50,726 nt of DNA, taken from Clostridiales bacterium. GTDB lineage: Bacteria > Bacillota_A > Clostridia > Christensenellales > Pumilibacteraceae. The stretch lies in contig JAISDO010000020.1 of assembly GCA_031264755.1 (NCBI GenBank), positions 1 through 50,726 of the forward strand, in the 5' to 3' direction. The notes under the pieces are model-generated. The model saw only the letters and a list, made by a program, of their open reading frames with translations. It was not told where the DNA came from and did not search any database. The translations under genes and the position numbers were made by a program. This document shows, in pieces, positions 26,044 through 33,980 of the stretch (the stretch's first letter is position 1; the number at the start of each line of letters is the position of its first letter).

Positions 26044-26084
26044 AAAGTTAGCCTTAGTTGATATATAGTTAGGGCTAACTTTTT
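26044..26084 (+). terminator. Intrinsic terminator after the SPOCS-LysM gene
   Basis: AAAGTTAGCCTTA (26044-26056) pairs with TAGGGCTAACTTT (26070-26082) over 13 bp including one G-T pair, followed by further T to 26084. Confidence 0.85.
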
Positions 26085-26190
26085 GTCGTCATTGGTGTAG
26101 TGGCGAGTATGAAAGATGTGATTGTTTGGCACTATTTGTGATATTAGCAATAAGCTATGTATGAAAGTATCTATAGTTGTATACAACAAT

Positions 26191-26220
26191 TTGTTGTTGT
26201 ATATGATTGTGTGTTAATAT
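26191..26220 (+). promoter_or_regulatory. Candidate promoter close to ispE start
   Basis: TTGTTG (26191-26196) and TAATAT (26215-26220) are separated by 18 bases, and the ispE ATG follows 8 bases later. The -10 match is moderate (4 of 6). Confidence 0.35.
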
Positions 26221-26228
26221 TGGTAGTG

Positions 26229-27116
26229 ATGATCAAGATAAATGCCAAGATTAATTTGTCGCTACGTATATTAGCTAAGCAAGGTGCTCTACATATATTG
26301 GATACAATTATGATGAATGTACCGCAATTGTATGATATTGTGTCCATAAAGATGAGAACTGACAGGCGAATAATATTGCACATGACAGCATTGCCCAATT
26401 TTGCACAATGTCAGTTGCATTTGCTAAGACACCTGAGTGACAACTACCAATACAACACAGCGTATAAAGCTGCCAAATTATTGCAAGACAAGTATAATTT
26501 GTGCGGATTAGACATTCATTTGACCAAAGGTATACCCATGCAGGCTGGATTAGGCGGATCTGCTGCTGCTGCCGCTGGGGTAATCAATCTATTGGACAGT
26601 ATGTGTAGTCTACAATTGTCCACAAGGGACAAGATGGATTTGGGATTGCAATTGGGTGCAGATGTCCCATACATGTTGATAGGTGGTTGTGTAAGACAAG
26701 TGGACAATCAACTGCACAGTATAGATAGCAATGTCAAGCAACACAATCTAATAGTACTAAGCAATAGTCAAGGGATATCTACACGAGATTGTTTTGACAA
26801 ATTTGCTAGAGAGTTTGCTAGATATTCGCAAATACATGACAATGACAAACTATGTGATATGTTAGTCAACTGTAGTTGTATAGATAGTAGTTGGAGCGAA
26901 TATGTATACAATGAATTGACTCAACCCAGTATATCATTGGATTTCAATATTGCTAAGAGTATAGAGTTGCTACAGTATAGTGGCGCTATAGTTGCCAATA
27001 TGACTGGTAGCGGTAGTGCGTGTTTTGGCATATATCCAACTAGCGTAGATGTATACCAAATTGTCAAACAGCTACAATCACAATGCAACTATGTATATGC
27101 TTGTACCGTAGCTTGA
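26229..27116 (+). CDS. ispE: 4-diphosphocytidyl-2-C-methyl-D-erythritol kinase
   Basis: IspE is the GHMP kinase that phosphorylates the 2-hydroxyl of CDP-methylerythritol in the MEP isoprenoid pathway. The 295-residue protein starts MIKINAKINLSLRIL, where the lysine of the substrate site lies. It has the ATP-binding loop GIPMQAGLGGSAAAAAGVIN (about residues 98-117), and the third GHMP motif MTGSGSACFGIY near the C-terminus. The loop reads GGSAAAAA where most IspE have GGGSSDAA, so the usual Asp after the serines is replaced; this deserves a check. No Shine-Dalgarno site is present at ATG 26229; GTG 26226 is an alternative. Confidence 0.9.
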   Translation: MIKINAKINLSLRILAKQGALHILDTIMMNVPQLYDIVSIKMRTDRRIILHMTALPNFAQCQLHLLRHLSDNYQYNTAYKAAKLLQDKYNLCGLDIHLTKGIPMQAGLGGSAAAAAGVINLLDSMCSLQLSTRDKMDLGLQLGADVPYMLIGGCVRQVDNQLHSIDSNVKQHNLIVLSNSQGISTRDCFDKFAREFARYSQIHDNDKLCDMLVNCSCIDSSWSEYVYNELTQPSISLDFNIAKSIELLQYSGAIVANMTGSGSACFGIYPTSVDVYQIVKQLQSQCNYVYACTVA

Positions 27117-27120
27117 TGAT

Positions 27121-27149
27121 TTTACAAATATGACCAAACATAGTATAAT
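27121..27149 (+). promoter_or_regulatory. Promoter of the gene at 27159, predicts a near-leaderless mRNA
   Basis: TTTACA (27121-27126) and a perfect TATAAT (27144-27149) are separated by 17 bases. The expected +1 is near 27156, so the ATG at 27150 lies upstream of the transcript and ATG 27159 would have a leader of about 3 bases. Confidence 0.7.
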
Positions 27150-27158
27150 ATGTTGCAT

Positions 27159-27623
27159 ATGACATTGTTGACCAAGATACAGACGGCTAGCATAGAAAGT
27201 ATGCAAGATTTTGAGAATGCTTGCGAGGAGTTGGCGGTAGCCAAATATATACTAGCAGATGCTAAGATAAGCAAGTTGCTACAGTGTATTGTAGCCAACT
27301 CTGATTTGTATACGCTTGTGGGCAAAGTGTGCAATGGTTTTGACCCTATAGCTGTACTTAACTCACATTGTGGCAAGAATTCTTTGGGTTGCAACACTGT
27401 ACTACCGCCACAAGACTTGGCACTGTGTGTAGGATTTGTGTTTAGGATATTGTTTTTGCTAGATACAGAGCGCACAAAACAAGGTGGCGAGCGTATACTT
27501 ATAGATTTTTTGTCCAAGTATTACAATGCTCAGGATCTTAATGAGAGTATGATAGAGTTTGGGGTGCTTGTACGTGCATTCAAACAGGGTGTATTACAAC
27601 TATTGCAACTGTTTAACAAATAA
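27159..27623 (+). CDS. Helical protein of unknown function
   Basis: Unrecognised 154-residue cytosolic protein, mainly helical, with no membrane segment. It has scattered cysteines in CNGFDPIAVLNSHCGKNSLG and a Lys/Arg-containing helix near the C-terminus. I chose ATG 27159 because the promoter's TATAAT ends at 27149, so the ATG at 27150 would not be transcribed. It stands between ispE and a ribokinase gene, starting 42 bases after ispE stops. No function can be inferred. Confidence 0.65.
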   Translation: MTLLTKIQTASIESMQDFENACEELAVAKYILADAKISKLLQCIVANSDLYTLVGKVCNGFDPIAVLNSHCGKNSLGCNTVLPPQDLALCVGFVFRILFLLDTERTKQGGERILIDFLSKYYNAQDLNESMIEFGVLVRAFKQGVLQLLQLFNK

Positions 27624-27669
27624 TAGGTTGATTTGGATTGTTGAGCATGGGTTCTATGCTTGCTTTAAT

Positions 27670-28602
27670 ATGTCAGATTTAGATAACAATAATGCTCATA
27701 TATATGTTGTTGGATCAATCAATGTAGACTTGTGTAGTGTGATATCAGAGTTGCCTCGTGTAGGCGAGACTGTATTGGCTCAAGAGTTGATAGTTGGATT
27801 GGGCGGCAAGGGAGCTAATCAGGCTGTTGCATGCTGCAAGTTGGGTGGTAGTGTTAGCATGATAGCGGCAGTGGGCAATGATCAATATGGTGCAAATAGT
27901 ATATCACAATTGCAAAGTTATGGCGTCAATTGTGACAATATCGTTGTAGTAGAGCAACCAACTGGTATAGCTATCGTGATGGTAGTCAATGCGGACAATA
28001 GCATAATAGTATCCCCAAATGCCAATTTACATTTGGACATGTCTACAATACAAAAAAGCTTGCAAAACACTACAAACAGTGATATACTAATTGTGCAAGC
28101 GGAGACGAATTGCGATCTAGTTAAGTCTACATTACAATTGGCCAAGTCTAAGGAGATGCGTACTATATTCAATCCTGCTCCTGCTAGTGTAGAGGCTATT
28201 GAGTGTATGCAGTATGTAGATATATGTGTGCTCAACGAGATAGAGTGTGAGATATTGACAGGTATAGCACCTATTGACGAAGTGCATGTGGTGCTTGCTA
28301 TTAGGCAGTTGTACCTTAAGGGAGTGCAACAAGTCGTATTGACGCTAGGTCAACAAGGTAGCGTGGTGTCCAATGGGCAACAAGTGACATATATTGATGT
28401 TGTCAATACTCAGGTTGTGGATACTACTGGTGCAGGAGATTCGTATATTGGAGCGCTTGCAACATGTCTTGCAAGCGGTTGCGACATAGTACAAGCTGCT
28501 AAATTTGCAAGTCAAGTCGCTAGCATAACTGTGTCTCGCAAGGGAGCTAGTGTGGCTATACCGTACTTGCACGAATTACACCACATAGAAGATTTGGGCT
28601 AA
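27670..28602 (+). CDS. rbsK: Ribokinase (PfkB family)
   Basis: Ribokinase phosphorylates D-ribose with ATP, feeding it into the pentose phosphate pathway. The 310-residue protein shows both PfkB signatures: GSINVDLC and GLGGKGANQAVACCKLGG (about residues 41-58) for sugar binding, and DTTGAGDSYIGALATCLASG with the catalytic Asp near the C-terminus. NPAPA and LNEIECEILTG are typical of RbsK. Other PfkB sugar kinases are possible because no rbs transporter lies nearby. No Shine-Dalgarno site is visible. TTGGAT (27633-27638) and TATGCT (27655-27660), spaced 16 bases, may give a near-leaderless start. Confidence 0.88.
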   Translation: MSDLDNNNAHIYVVGSINVDLCSVISELPRVGETVLAQELIVGLGGKGANQAVACCKLGGSVSMIAAVGNDQYGANSISQLQSYGVNCDNIVVVEQPTGIAIVMVVNADNSIIVSPNANLHLDMSTIQKSLQNTTNSDILIVQAETNCDLVKSTLQLAKSKEMRTIFNPAPASVEAIECMQYVDICVLNEIECEILTGIAPIDEVHVVLAIRQLYLKGVQQVVLTLGQQGSVVSNGQQVTYIDVVNTQVVDTTGAGDSYIGALATCLASGCDIVQAAKFASQVASITVSRKGASVAIPYLHELHHIEDLG

Positions 28603-28631
28603 TTTATGCTTATTTTAGGGAGATGTTTTGT

Positions 28632-29477
28632 ATGAATAGGAATAGTAGTGTCTTCAAGGCGATTGGTATTGTATCAATCGTACTTGGTTCTTTGGTTCTT
28701 ATTGCACTTTTGTTGACGTTAATTGCAGTTGCAGTAGGACTGTCTTACGATGGTACATTGGCAGTCAATGGTTTTGACACTGTTGGTTCAATGATTGGTC
28801 TGTTGGCATTGGGTATTGTAGTGGCTGTGTATAGCTTTGTGTTGGTTGGCGTGGGTGTTAGCTATCTCAAATTTAGCAATCTCACTGATGCTCAGTGCGT
28901 ACGTAACAAGGGCAGTATATTAGGGTGTACCATAATGTTGACTATTTGGGTATTCCCAATAGGTGCACTAGTATTTTTCCCGTATGTGTCTATAGGTGCC
29001 TACAATACAAGTACAACTCACAATTATGTAGAGCAACAAGGTCAACTCAACGAAGATCTTCAACAACATGAGCTTGGGTTGACGCAAGAGGAGCCACCAG
29101 TTGATCATGATCTCAATCACCAAAGCACTAGTCAACAACAACTAGATCAATCAACAAGCACTAACCAAACTGCAGATGTTGTACGGAAGGATGCCAAAAG
29201 TACTGTTGCTAATACTCAAGCACAGCAATCAAATGTCCCTCAATACAATATACAGGGATCTTATGATAGACAAGATAGGACATTGACACCTACTCAACAA
29301 CGATATTTTGACAATGAGTTGGCAAAGTATCGCAAGCCAATGTCTATAGAGAGACATCTCAACTTTCTTAGAGATGTGCGTCAGAGAGGATTGTTGACAG
29401 ATCAAGAGTATAATGACGCTAGAGACAAGGCGATAGAAGGTCAAATTAAGCAAAATGTAAAAACTAAAGTATCATAG
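28632..29477 (+). CDS. Membrane protein with C-terminal SHOCT-like domain
   Basis: The 281-residue protein has three hydrophobic segments at about residues 8-36, 50-78 and 93-116. A Gln- and Ser-rich polar linker of about 100 residues follows. A short C-terminal module, HLNFLRDVRQRGLLTDQEYND, resembles the SHOCT domain (short C-terminal, about 30 residues). SHOCT modules are thought to mediate oligomerisation. AGGGAG at 28617-28622 suits ATG 28632, with 9 bases between, and is too close to ATG 28623. The function is unknown. Confidence 0.75.
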   Translation: MNRNSSVFKAIGIVSIVLGSLVLIALLLTLIAVAVGLSYDGTLAVNGFDTVGSMIGLLALGIVVAVYSFVLVGVGVSYLKFSNLTDAQCVRNKGSILGCTIMLTIWVFPIGALVFFPYVSIGAYNTSTTHNYVEQQGQLNEDLQQHELGLTQEEPPVDHDLNHQSTSQQQLDQSTSTNQTADVVRKDAKSTVANTQAQQSNVPQYNIQGSYDRQDRTLTPTQQRYFDNELAKYRKPMSIERHLNFLRDVRQRGLLTDQEYNDARDKAIEGQIKQNVKTKVS

Positions 29478-29482
29478 TACCA

Positions 29483-29626
29483 ATGATACGATTGATACAA
29501 CTGTACAAATTAGTTCGTTCAAAGACGCACAGATGTGAGTTTTTGGACGAAATTGTCAAGCAAGTGCCTGCAACTCAAGTATATAGCTCACCAAATAGAC
29601 AAAATCTAACATATGAGTACAATTAA
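29483..29626 (+). CDS. Possible 47-residue protein overlapping the dnaX start
   Basis: A short reading frame (MIRLIQLYKLVRS at the start, NLTYEYN at the end) fills the gap between the SHOCT gene and dnaX and overlaps the dnaX start by 14 bases. dnaX itself has no Shine-Dalgarno site, so translational coupling from this frame would explain how it is read. No ribosome site is seen for this frame either. Real gene or chance; low certainty. Confidence 0.25.
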   Translation: MIRLIQLYKLVRSKTHRCEFLDEIVKQVPATQVYSSPNRQNLTYEYN

Positions 29627-31211
29627 GACAACTCAAGCTAACAATAGTGCTCACATGGCACTATATCGCAAGTATCGTCCCAATACATTTGGTAACGTAA
29701 TAGGACAATCACACATAACCAATATACTTATCAATCAGATAGCTAGTTGCAATGTAGGGCATGCTTACCTTTTTTGCGGAAGTAGGGGTACGGGCAAGAC
29801 GTCAGTAGCCAAGATATTTGCTAGAGCAGTCAACTGCGTCAATCCAACTCAAGCGCCTTGTGGCAAGTGTGAAGTGTGCAAAGGTATGCAACTGACTACT
29901 AATATGGATATATTAGAGATAGATGCAGCTAGCAACAATAGTGTAGAAGAGATACGCACATTGCGAGAGAGTGTCCAGTTTTTGCCTAGTTGTGGCAAAT
30001 ACAAAGTCTATATTATTGATGAAGTACACATGTTGTCCAATAGTGCTTTCAACGCATTACTCAAGACTCTAGAAGAGCCCCCTAGTCATGTTATCTTCAT
30101 ATTAGCTACTACCGAAGTATACAAATTGCCTACAACGGTATTGTCTAGGTGTATGAGATTTGACTTTAGGTTGGTAGACAAGAGTGATTTGACGCAATTG
30201 TTGATCAAAGTCTTTGACCAAGAGGGGCAGCAAGCAGACAACCAAGCACTAGAGTATATTGCAATGCGTGCAGAAGGTAGTGTGAGAGATTGTTTGAGTA
30301 TAGCGGACTCATGTATATCCAACAGTGTTTTGACTATGGAAGCGGTACTACAATTGTTGGGAGCTACAGACATAAGTCACATAATAGACTTTATTGGAGT
30401 TTTGCACTACGGCAATGTCCCCAACGCACTCAGCATGGTGCAAGTGCTATCTACACAAGGAGCAAGTTGGTTGCAAGTATGCAAAGATGTATGTAAGTGT
30501 GCTAGAGATATCTTGATTGTCAAAAATTCTGTGGAGAGTAATCTGCAATATAGTGCAGACATTATACAAAGACTAAACAATACTCAATTTGGCAACGAAT
30601 TTTTGGTAAGCGTTGTACACAATTTTTTGCAAGTAGAGTCTGAGTTGCGTTATTCGGTTAGTCCACGTATAGTATTTGAGTCGGTTGCTCTTATGATGTG
30701 TCTACGTAGTGGTCCAGATATGGCTTCTTTGCAAGACCGAATCAATAGATTAGAAGAGTTTGTTAAAGCTAACGGTATTACACTGCCTAATACACAAACC
30801 AACAACATAGTATCAACAACTGACTCAGTACCCCAAATGTCAGTTCAGGCGTCAACTATACCCAAGCAAGTACAACAAAAGACTCGCATTAGAGTAGAGC
30901 CTACGGATGCTATGAGTGTGTGGGGCAAGATAGTTACATGGATGCGCAAGAATAGTACTCCTAGTCACTTTCGTCTCGTAGCGAACCAAACTAGTGTAGT
31001 TATACAAGACAAAATTTTGATATTAAGAATACAAGATTCCAAGTTCAAAGAGTTTGAGGATATACAAGATATCATCAAGAGTGCATTGCATCAATTGCAA
31101 TTGGATTTGGACTTTAGATTTGTTAAGGCACCTAGCATAGATAGCAAGGATGCAGAGATATCAAGAATTAGGGGGTTGGTAGGAGATACCCCAACCAACG
31201 TTAGCAAATAA
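29613..31211 (+). CDS. dnaX: DNA polymerase III subunits gamma/tau
   Basis: DnaX is the AAA+ clamp-loader motor of DNA polymerase III. The 532-residue protein has the conserved start YRKYRPNTFGNVIGQSHI and Walker A GSRGTGKTSVAK (about residues 48-59). The zinc site is formed by cysteines in CVNPTQAPCGKCEVC, Walker B lies in VYIIDEVHMLSNSAFNALLK, sensor 1 is ILATTE and the arginine finger is LSRC. The C-terminal tau-like part after about residue 370 is shorter and diverged. The order dnaX, ybaB, recR is a classic Bacillota block. ATG 29613 lacks a ribosome site. No SRP RNA gene was found upstream, unlike Bacillus. Confidence 0.96.
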   Translation: MSTIKTTQANNSAHMALYRKYRPNTFGNVIGQSHITNILINQIASCNVGHAYLFCGSRGTGKTSVAKIFARAVNCVNPTQAPCGKCEVCKGMQLTTNMDILEIDAASNNSVEEIRTLRESVQFLPSCGKYKVYIIDEVHMLSNSAFNALLKTLEEPPSHVIFILATTEVYKLPTTVLSRCMRFDFRLVDKSDLTQLLIKVFDQEGQQADNQALEYIAMRAEGSVRDCLSIADSCISNSVLTMEAVLQLLGATDISHIIDFIGVLHYGNVPNALSMVQVLSTQGASWLQVCKDVCKCARDILIVKNSVESNLQYSADIIQRLNNTQFGNEFLVSVVHNFLQVESELRYSVSPRIVFESVALMMCLRSGPDMASLQDRINRLEEFVKANGITLPNTQTNNIVSTTDSVPQMSVQASTIPKQVQQKTRIRVEPTDAMSVWGKIVTWMRKNSTPSHFRLVANQTSVVIQDKILILRIQDSKFKEFEDIQDIIKSALHQLQLDLDFRFVKAPSIDSKDAEISRIRGLVGDTPTNVSK

Positions 31212-31244
31212 TACACAAAATTATATATTAGGAGATCTAAATTT

Positions 31245-31568
31245 ATGTCAAAATTTGGTGGATTTGGCGGAATGGGTAATATACAACAAATGCTCAAAGA
31301 AGCTCAAAAAATGCAAGAGAACATGAAAGAAGCTCAGTCAAAACTAGATGATATGGAGTTGATAGGTACTAGTGGTGGGGGCATAGTATCTGTAAGTGTT
31401 AATGGCAAATCTAAAGTAATGGCTATCAAGCTCAAACCAGAGGCGGTGGACCCAGATGATATAGAGATGTTGGAAGATCTGATATTGTCAGCTTATAACA
31501 AGGCTTGTGATTTGGCTCAAGTAGAGTATGACAAATTGATGCCTACAGGACTAGGTGGAATGATATAG
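31245..31568 (+). CDS. ybaB: YbaB/EbfC family nucleoid-associated protein
   Basis: YbaB proteins form small dimers that bind DNA. The 107-residue product has the typical Gly- and Met-rich start (FGGFGGMGNIQQMLKEAQKM), then a helix, then the conserved EL(I)GTSGGGIVSVSVNGKSKV strand region, and ends with a Gly/Met-rich tail. AGGAGAT lies about 8 bases before ATG 31245. It lies between dnaX and recR and 33 bases after dnaX, so it is probably co-transcribed. Confidence 0.95.
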   Translation: MSKFGGFGGMGNIQQMLKEAQKMQENMKEAQSKLDDMELIGTSGGGIVSVSVNGKSKVMAIKLKPEAVDPDDIEMLEDLILSAYNKACDLAQVEYDKLMPTGLGGMI

Positions 31569-31741
31569 ACAATATATCTACACAAACGCACAATAAATTT
31601 GTAGAGACTGTACTGTATCTAAAATTCTGGTGGTGATTTTGGGCTTATCAACATTGATTTGTATGCTTTGCAACAGTGCAATACTGCAACCAAAATATAC
31701 AACTGTAAGTTGAAAATATGATAGTTGTAAAAGGTTATTAA

Positions 31742-32332
31742 ATGAAGCGAAATACACAAAGCATAGAGAGATTAATAACCAAATTCGTTACTTTGGGCAA
31801 TGTAGGCAGGAAGACAGCAATGCGATATGCTTATCGCATTGTTGATATGTCCACACAGGATGTGCAAGACTTTTGTGATGCATTGATGGAAGTCAAACTC
31901 AAGATTAGATATTGTAGTCAATGTGCTACATTCTGTGAAGACAATTTGTGTGATATATGCAAGTATCGCAAGAGTGATGTTGTGTGTGTAGTGTCATATC
32001 CTAGAGATGTCTTGAGCATAGAGCGATTGGGTATTTATGAGGGATTGTATCATGTATTGCATGGTACAATTAGTCCAATACAAGGTAGAGGTCCTGATGA
32101 CTTGCGTATCAAGGAGCTACTCAAGAGACTAAACGGTGACATCAAAGAAATAATCATAGCTACCAATTCTAATGTGGAAGGGGACGTGACGGCTACATAT
32201 TTGGCTAGACTCTTGCGTCCGTTTGAGATCAAAGTCACTCGTATAGCACAGGGTATAGCTATTGGTACAGATATAGAGTATGCAGACGAACACACCTTGT
32301 CTAAGGCTATAGACAATAGAGTAGAGATTTGA
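31742..32332 (+). CDS. recR: Recombination mediator protein RecR
   Basis: RecR works with RecO and RecF to load RecA on gapped DNA. The 196-residue protein has the helix-hairpin-helix (LGNVGRKTAMRYAYRI, about residues 17-33), the Cys4 zinc finger CSQCATFC...CDIC (about residues 60-77) and the Toprim domain with VCVVSYPRDVLSIER and IATNSNVEGD. Its Walker-like GHTISPIQGRGPDDLRI counterpart reads HGTISPIQGRGPDDLRI. AAAGG about 7 bases before ATG 31742 is a weak ribosome site. The 173-base gap after ybaB holds only a loose inverted repeat. Confidence 0.96.
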   Translation: MKRNTQSIERLITKFVTLGNVGRKTAMRYAYRIVDMSTQDVQDFCDALMEVKLKIRYCSQCATFCEDNLCDICKYRKSDVVCVVSYPRDVLSIERLGIYEGLYHVLHGTISPIQGRGPDDLRIKELLKRLNGDIKEIIIATNSNVEGDVTATYLARLLRPFEIKVTRIAQGIAIGTDIEYADEHTLSKAIDNRVEI

Positions 32333-32433
32333 ACCAATATTTGGCAAATTGTATGCAAATATACTTGGATACAATTGACAGAATCAACCAATTGTGATAT
32401 CCTTAGTACTGATAAGGGGTATCATAATTTGGG

Positions 32434-32473
32434 CAAATACCACATATCGCAATTGTGCGATATGTGGTATTTG
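32434..32473. terminator. 18-bp perfect hairpin between convergent units
   Basis: CAAATACCACATATCGCA (32434-32451) pairs perfectly with 32456-32473 around a 4-base loop (ATTG). It lies between recR (+) and the minus-strand GTPase cassette and could stop transcription from both sides. No T-tract follows on either strand. Confidence 0.5.
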
Positions 32474-32492
32474 TATAAGGGAGAAGTGCGTC

Positions 32493-32559
32493 GGTATAGC
32501 CCCAAGGGGAATAGAACCATACCAACTATATAATGGATAAGGGGATATCCTATTATACC
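32493..32559. other. Structured intergenic element of about 67 bases
   Basis: GGTATA (32493-32498) pairs with TATACC (32554-32559) and encloses CCCC-AA-GGGG (32500-32509) and GGATA...TATCC (32535-32550). The motif GATAAGGGG also occurs in an upstream imperfect hairpin at about 32396-32428. The rest of the 472-base gap 32333-32804 holds no convincing gene, only short dyads such as GCCAA...TTGGC near 32570. It lacks tRNA arms. It may be a small RNA or the scar of a mobile element. Confidence 0.3.
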
Positions 32560-32804
32560 ATATTAATAATGCCAAGTGTATTTGGCAATGTACACATGTA
32601 GCACTAGGCCACAAATATACTTATGATTGTATCTGTACTTTTATGCTCAATAGCACCAAGTCAATACACAGTCGGCTGGACTTACGACCTATTGTCAAAC
32701 AATGGCTGCCACAAGATAGTACTACTATGTCTTAAGTTGCTAATACAATTATTGCATTTCTGGCATAAGAGTCTAGTATAAATCTCCTGAATTAAGGGTT
32801 TGGA

Positions 32805-33680
32805 TTAGGTATTAGGACTCTCTTGCATATCTACGTCCTGATCCGTAGCATAGTTGACTTGAGTGTCATCTACAAAGTCGCCAGTACCATGGCTCATTAT
32901 AGGAGCAGATATTGGCTTTTTTTTCTTGCCAAACAATCCACCTAACAAGCCAGAATCTCTAGTTGTACCAATGTCTATTACATTTTGACCCTTGAATAAC
33001 TTAGAGTTGAAGTCTGTACAAAAATTGAAATCTCTATTGATCTTGTTGTGTAGTACAGCGTGTATCAAGTGATAGAAGATAGCTTCTTCTTTTTCTTCGT
33101 TGACTTTGAGTAAGTTTGCTTTGCCATTGATTATGTTTGATATATCTTTTTCGCAATTGCCACAAGGTATTGTAGGTGTATCACTAGGTGTCAATTCGGC
33201 TTGCTTGACTATGTGTTCTCTAGCTGATATAGCCGAACGTGGTCTATCCCAATATGGCACAATTTCATCTTCAAAGATTTTGATTAGGCTTGCAATACTT
33301 ACATCTATGTATTGGTTAGATTCAAGTATATTGCCTTCAGTTTTGTTCCAATACAATCCAACAGCAGCTTCGGTAGGGTAGTCGCCTTCGCCATCTACTT
33401 TGGCACTATGATCGCCACCACGACGACGCAATTTGTACTTGGGATCTACTTTGCCCAAGACTGCCATGTCATGTATGCTAGCATATATGCCAAAAGCCAA
33501 ATAGCTACTAGTGTTAGATACAAACATAAAGTTTTTTTCACCACTGCCCGAATTGTGAGTCTGGATTATATATCCATAAGCACCTTTTTTGAACTTGTCC
33601 CAATTACTATCCACTGGAGGTCCTATTAAGTGAGAGAAGTCCTTGTTAAAGGATGGACTAAAAAGCAACTTGTAAAGCAT
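32805..33680 (-). CDS. Partner protein of the GTPase cassette, unknown family
   Basis: I recognise no family. The 291-residue protein begins MLYKLLFSPSFNKDFSHLIG and has a globular N-terminal region of about 200 residues with a conserved-looking RRRGGDHSAKV and a CGNC pair (about residue 175). A Gly/Lys patch follows (LLGGLFGKKKK), then an acidic, disordered-looking tail of about 40 residues. There is no signal peptide or membrane segment. It lies 300 bases after the GTPase gene on the same strand, with AAGG about 10 bases before ATG 33680-33678. TTGACA on the minus strand (33727-33722) may give it an extra promoter. It is probably an effector or adaptor for the GTPase. Confidence 0.7.
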   Translation of the reverse strand: MLYKLLFSPSFNKDFSHLIGPPVDSNWDKFKKGAYGYIIQTHNSGSGEKNFMFVSNTSSYLAFGIYASIHDMAVLGKVDPKYKLRRRGGDHSAKVDGEGDYPTEAAVGLYWNKTEGNILESNQYIDVSIASLIKIFEDEIVPYWDRPRSAISAREHIVKQAELTPSDTPTIPCGNCEKDISNIINGKANLLKVNEEKEEAIFYHLIHAVLHNKINRDFNFCTDFNSKLFKGQNVIDIGTTRDSGLLGGLFGKKKKPISAPIMSHGTGDFVDDTQVNYATDQDVDMQESPNT

Positions 33681-33980
33681 TATTGTATCTACCTTAATAA
33701 TTAATTTTTTTGTTGATATTTTGTCAACACTATACAATGGGATATCTTAATTAGAAAAAATGTGGTATTGCCAAGATATACTAACAATTGGTATCTTGTC
33801 AAGTCTACACAATATTAGATATTACTGGTTTGCAATATACTAACAAAGGTAGAATATGTGTATACAAATTGTGGCGTTGTCAGGGTTGGTTATGCAACAA
33901 TCCAATTGTCTAAGTTAGCACAACAAGGGAACAGGTTGGTTAAATGGTAAATGTTTTGGGTTTTTCAATAATAGTTGTGA

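Noticed and set aside
29478..29612. SRP RNA gene upstream of dnaX
   Set aside because: In Bacillus the SRP RNA gene lies here, but no GGAA-tetraloop hairpin or the conserved AGGTCCGGAAGGAAGCAGC-type core is present on either strand.
32493..32559. tRNA-like folding after recR
   Set aside because: The outer stem is 6 bp and one inner hairpin resembles a T-arm, but there is no D-arm, no anticodon arm and no CCA end on either strand.
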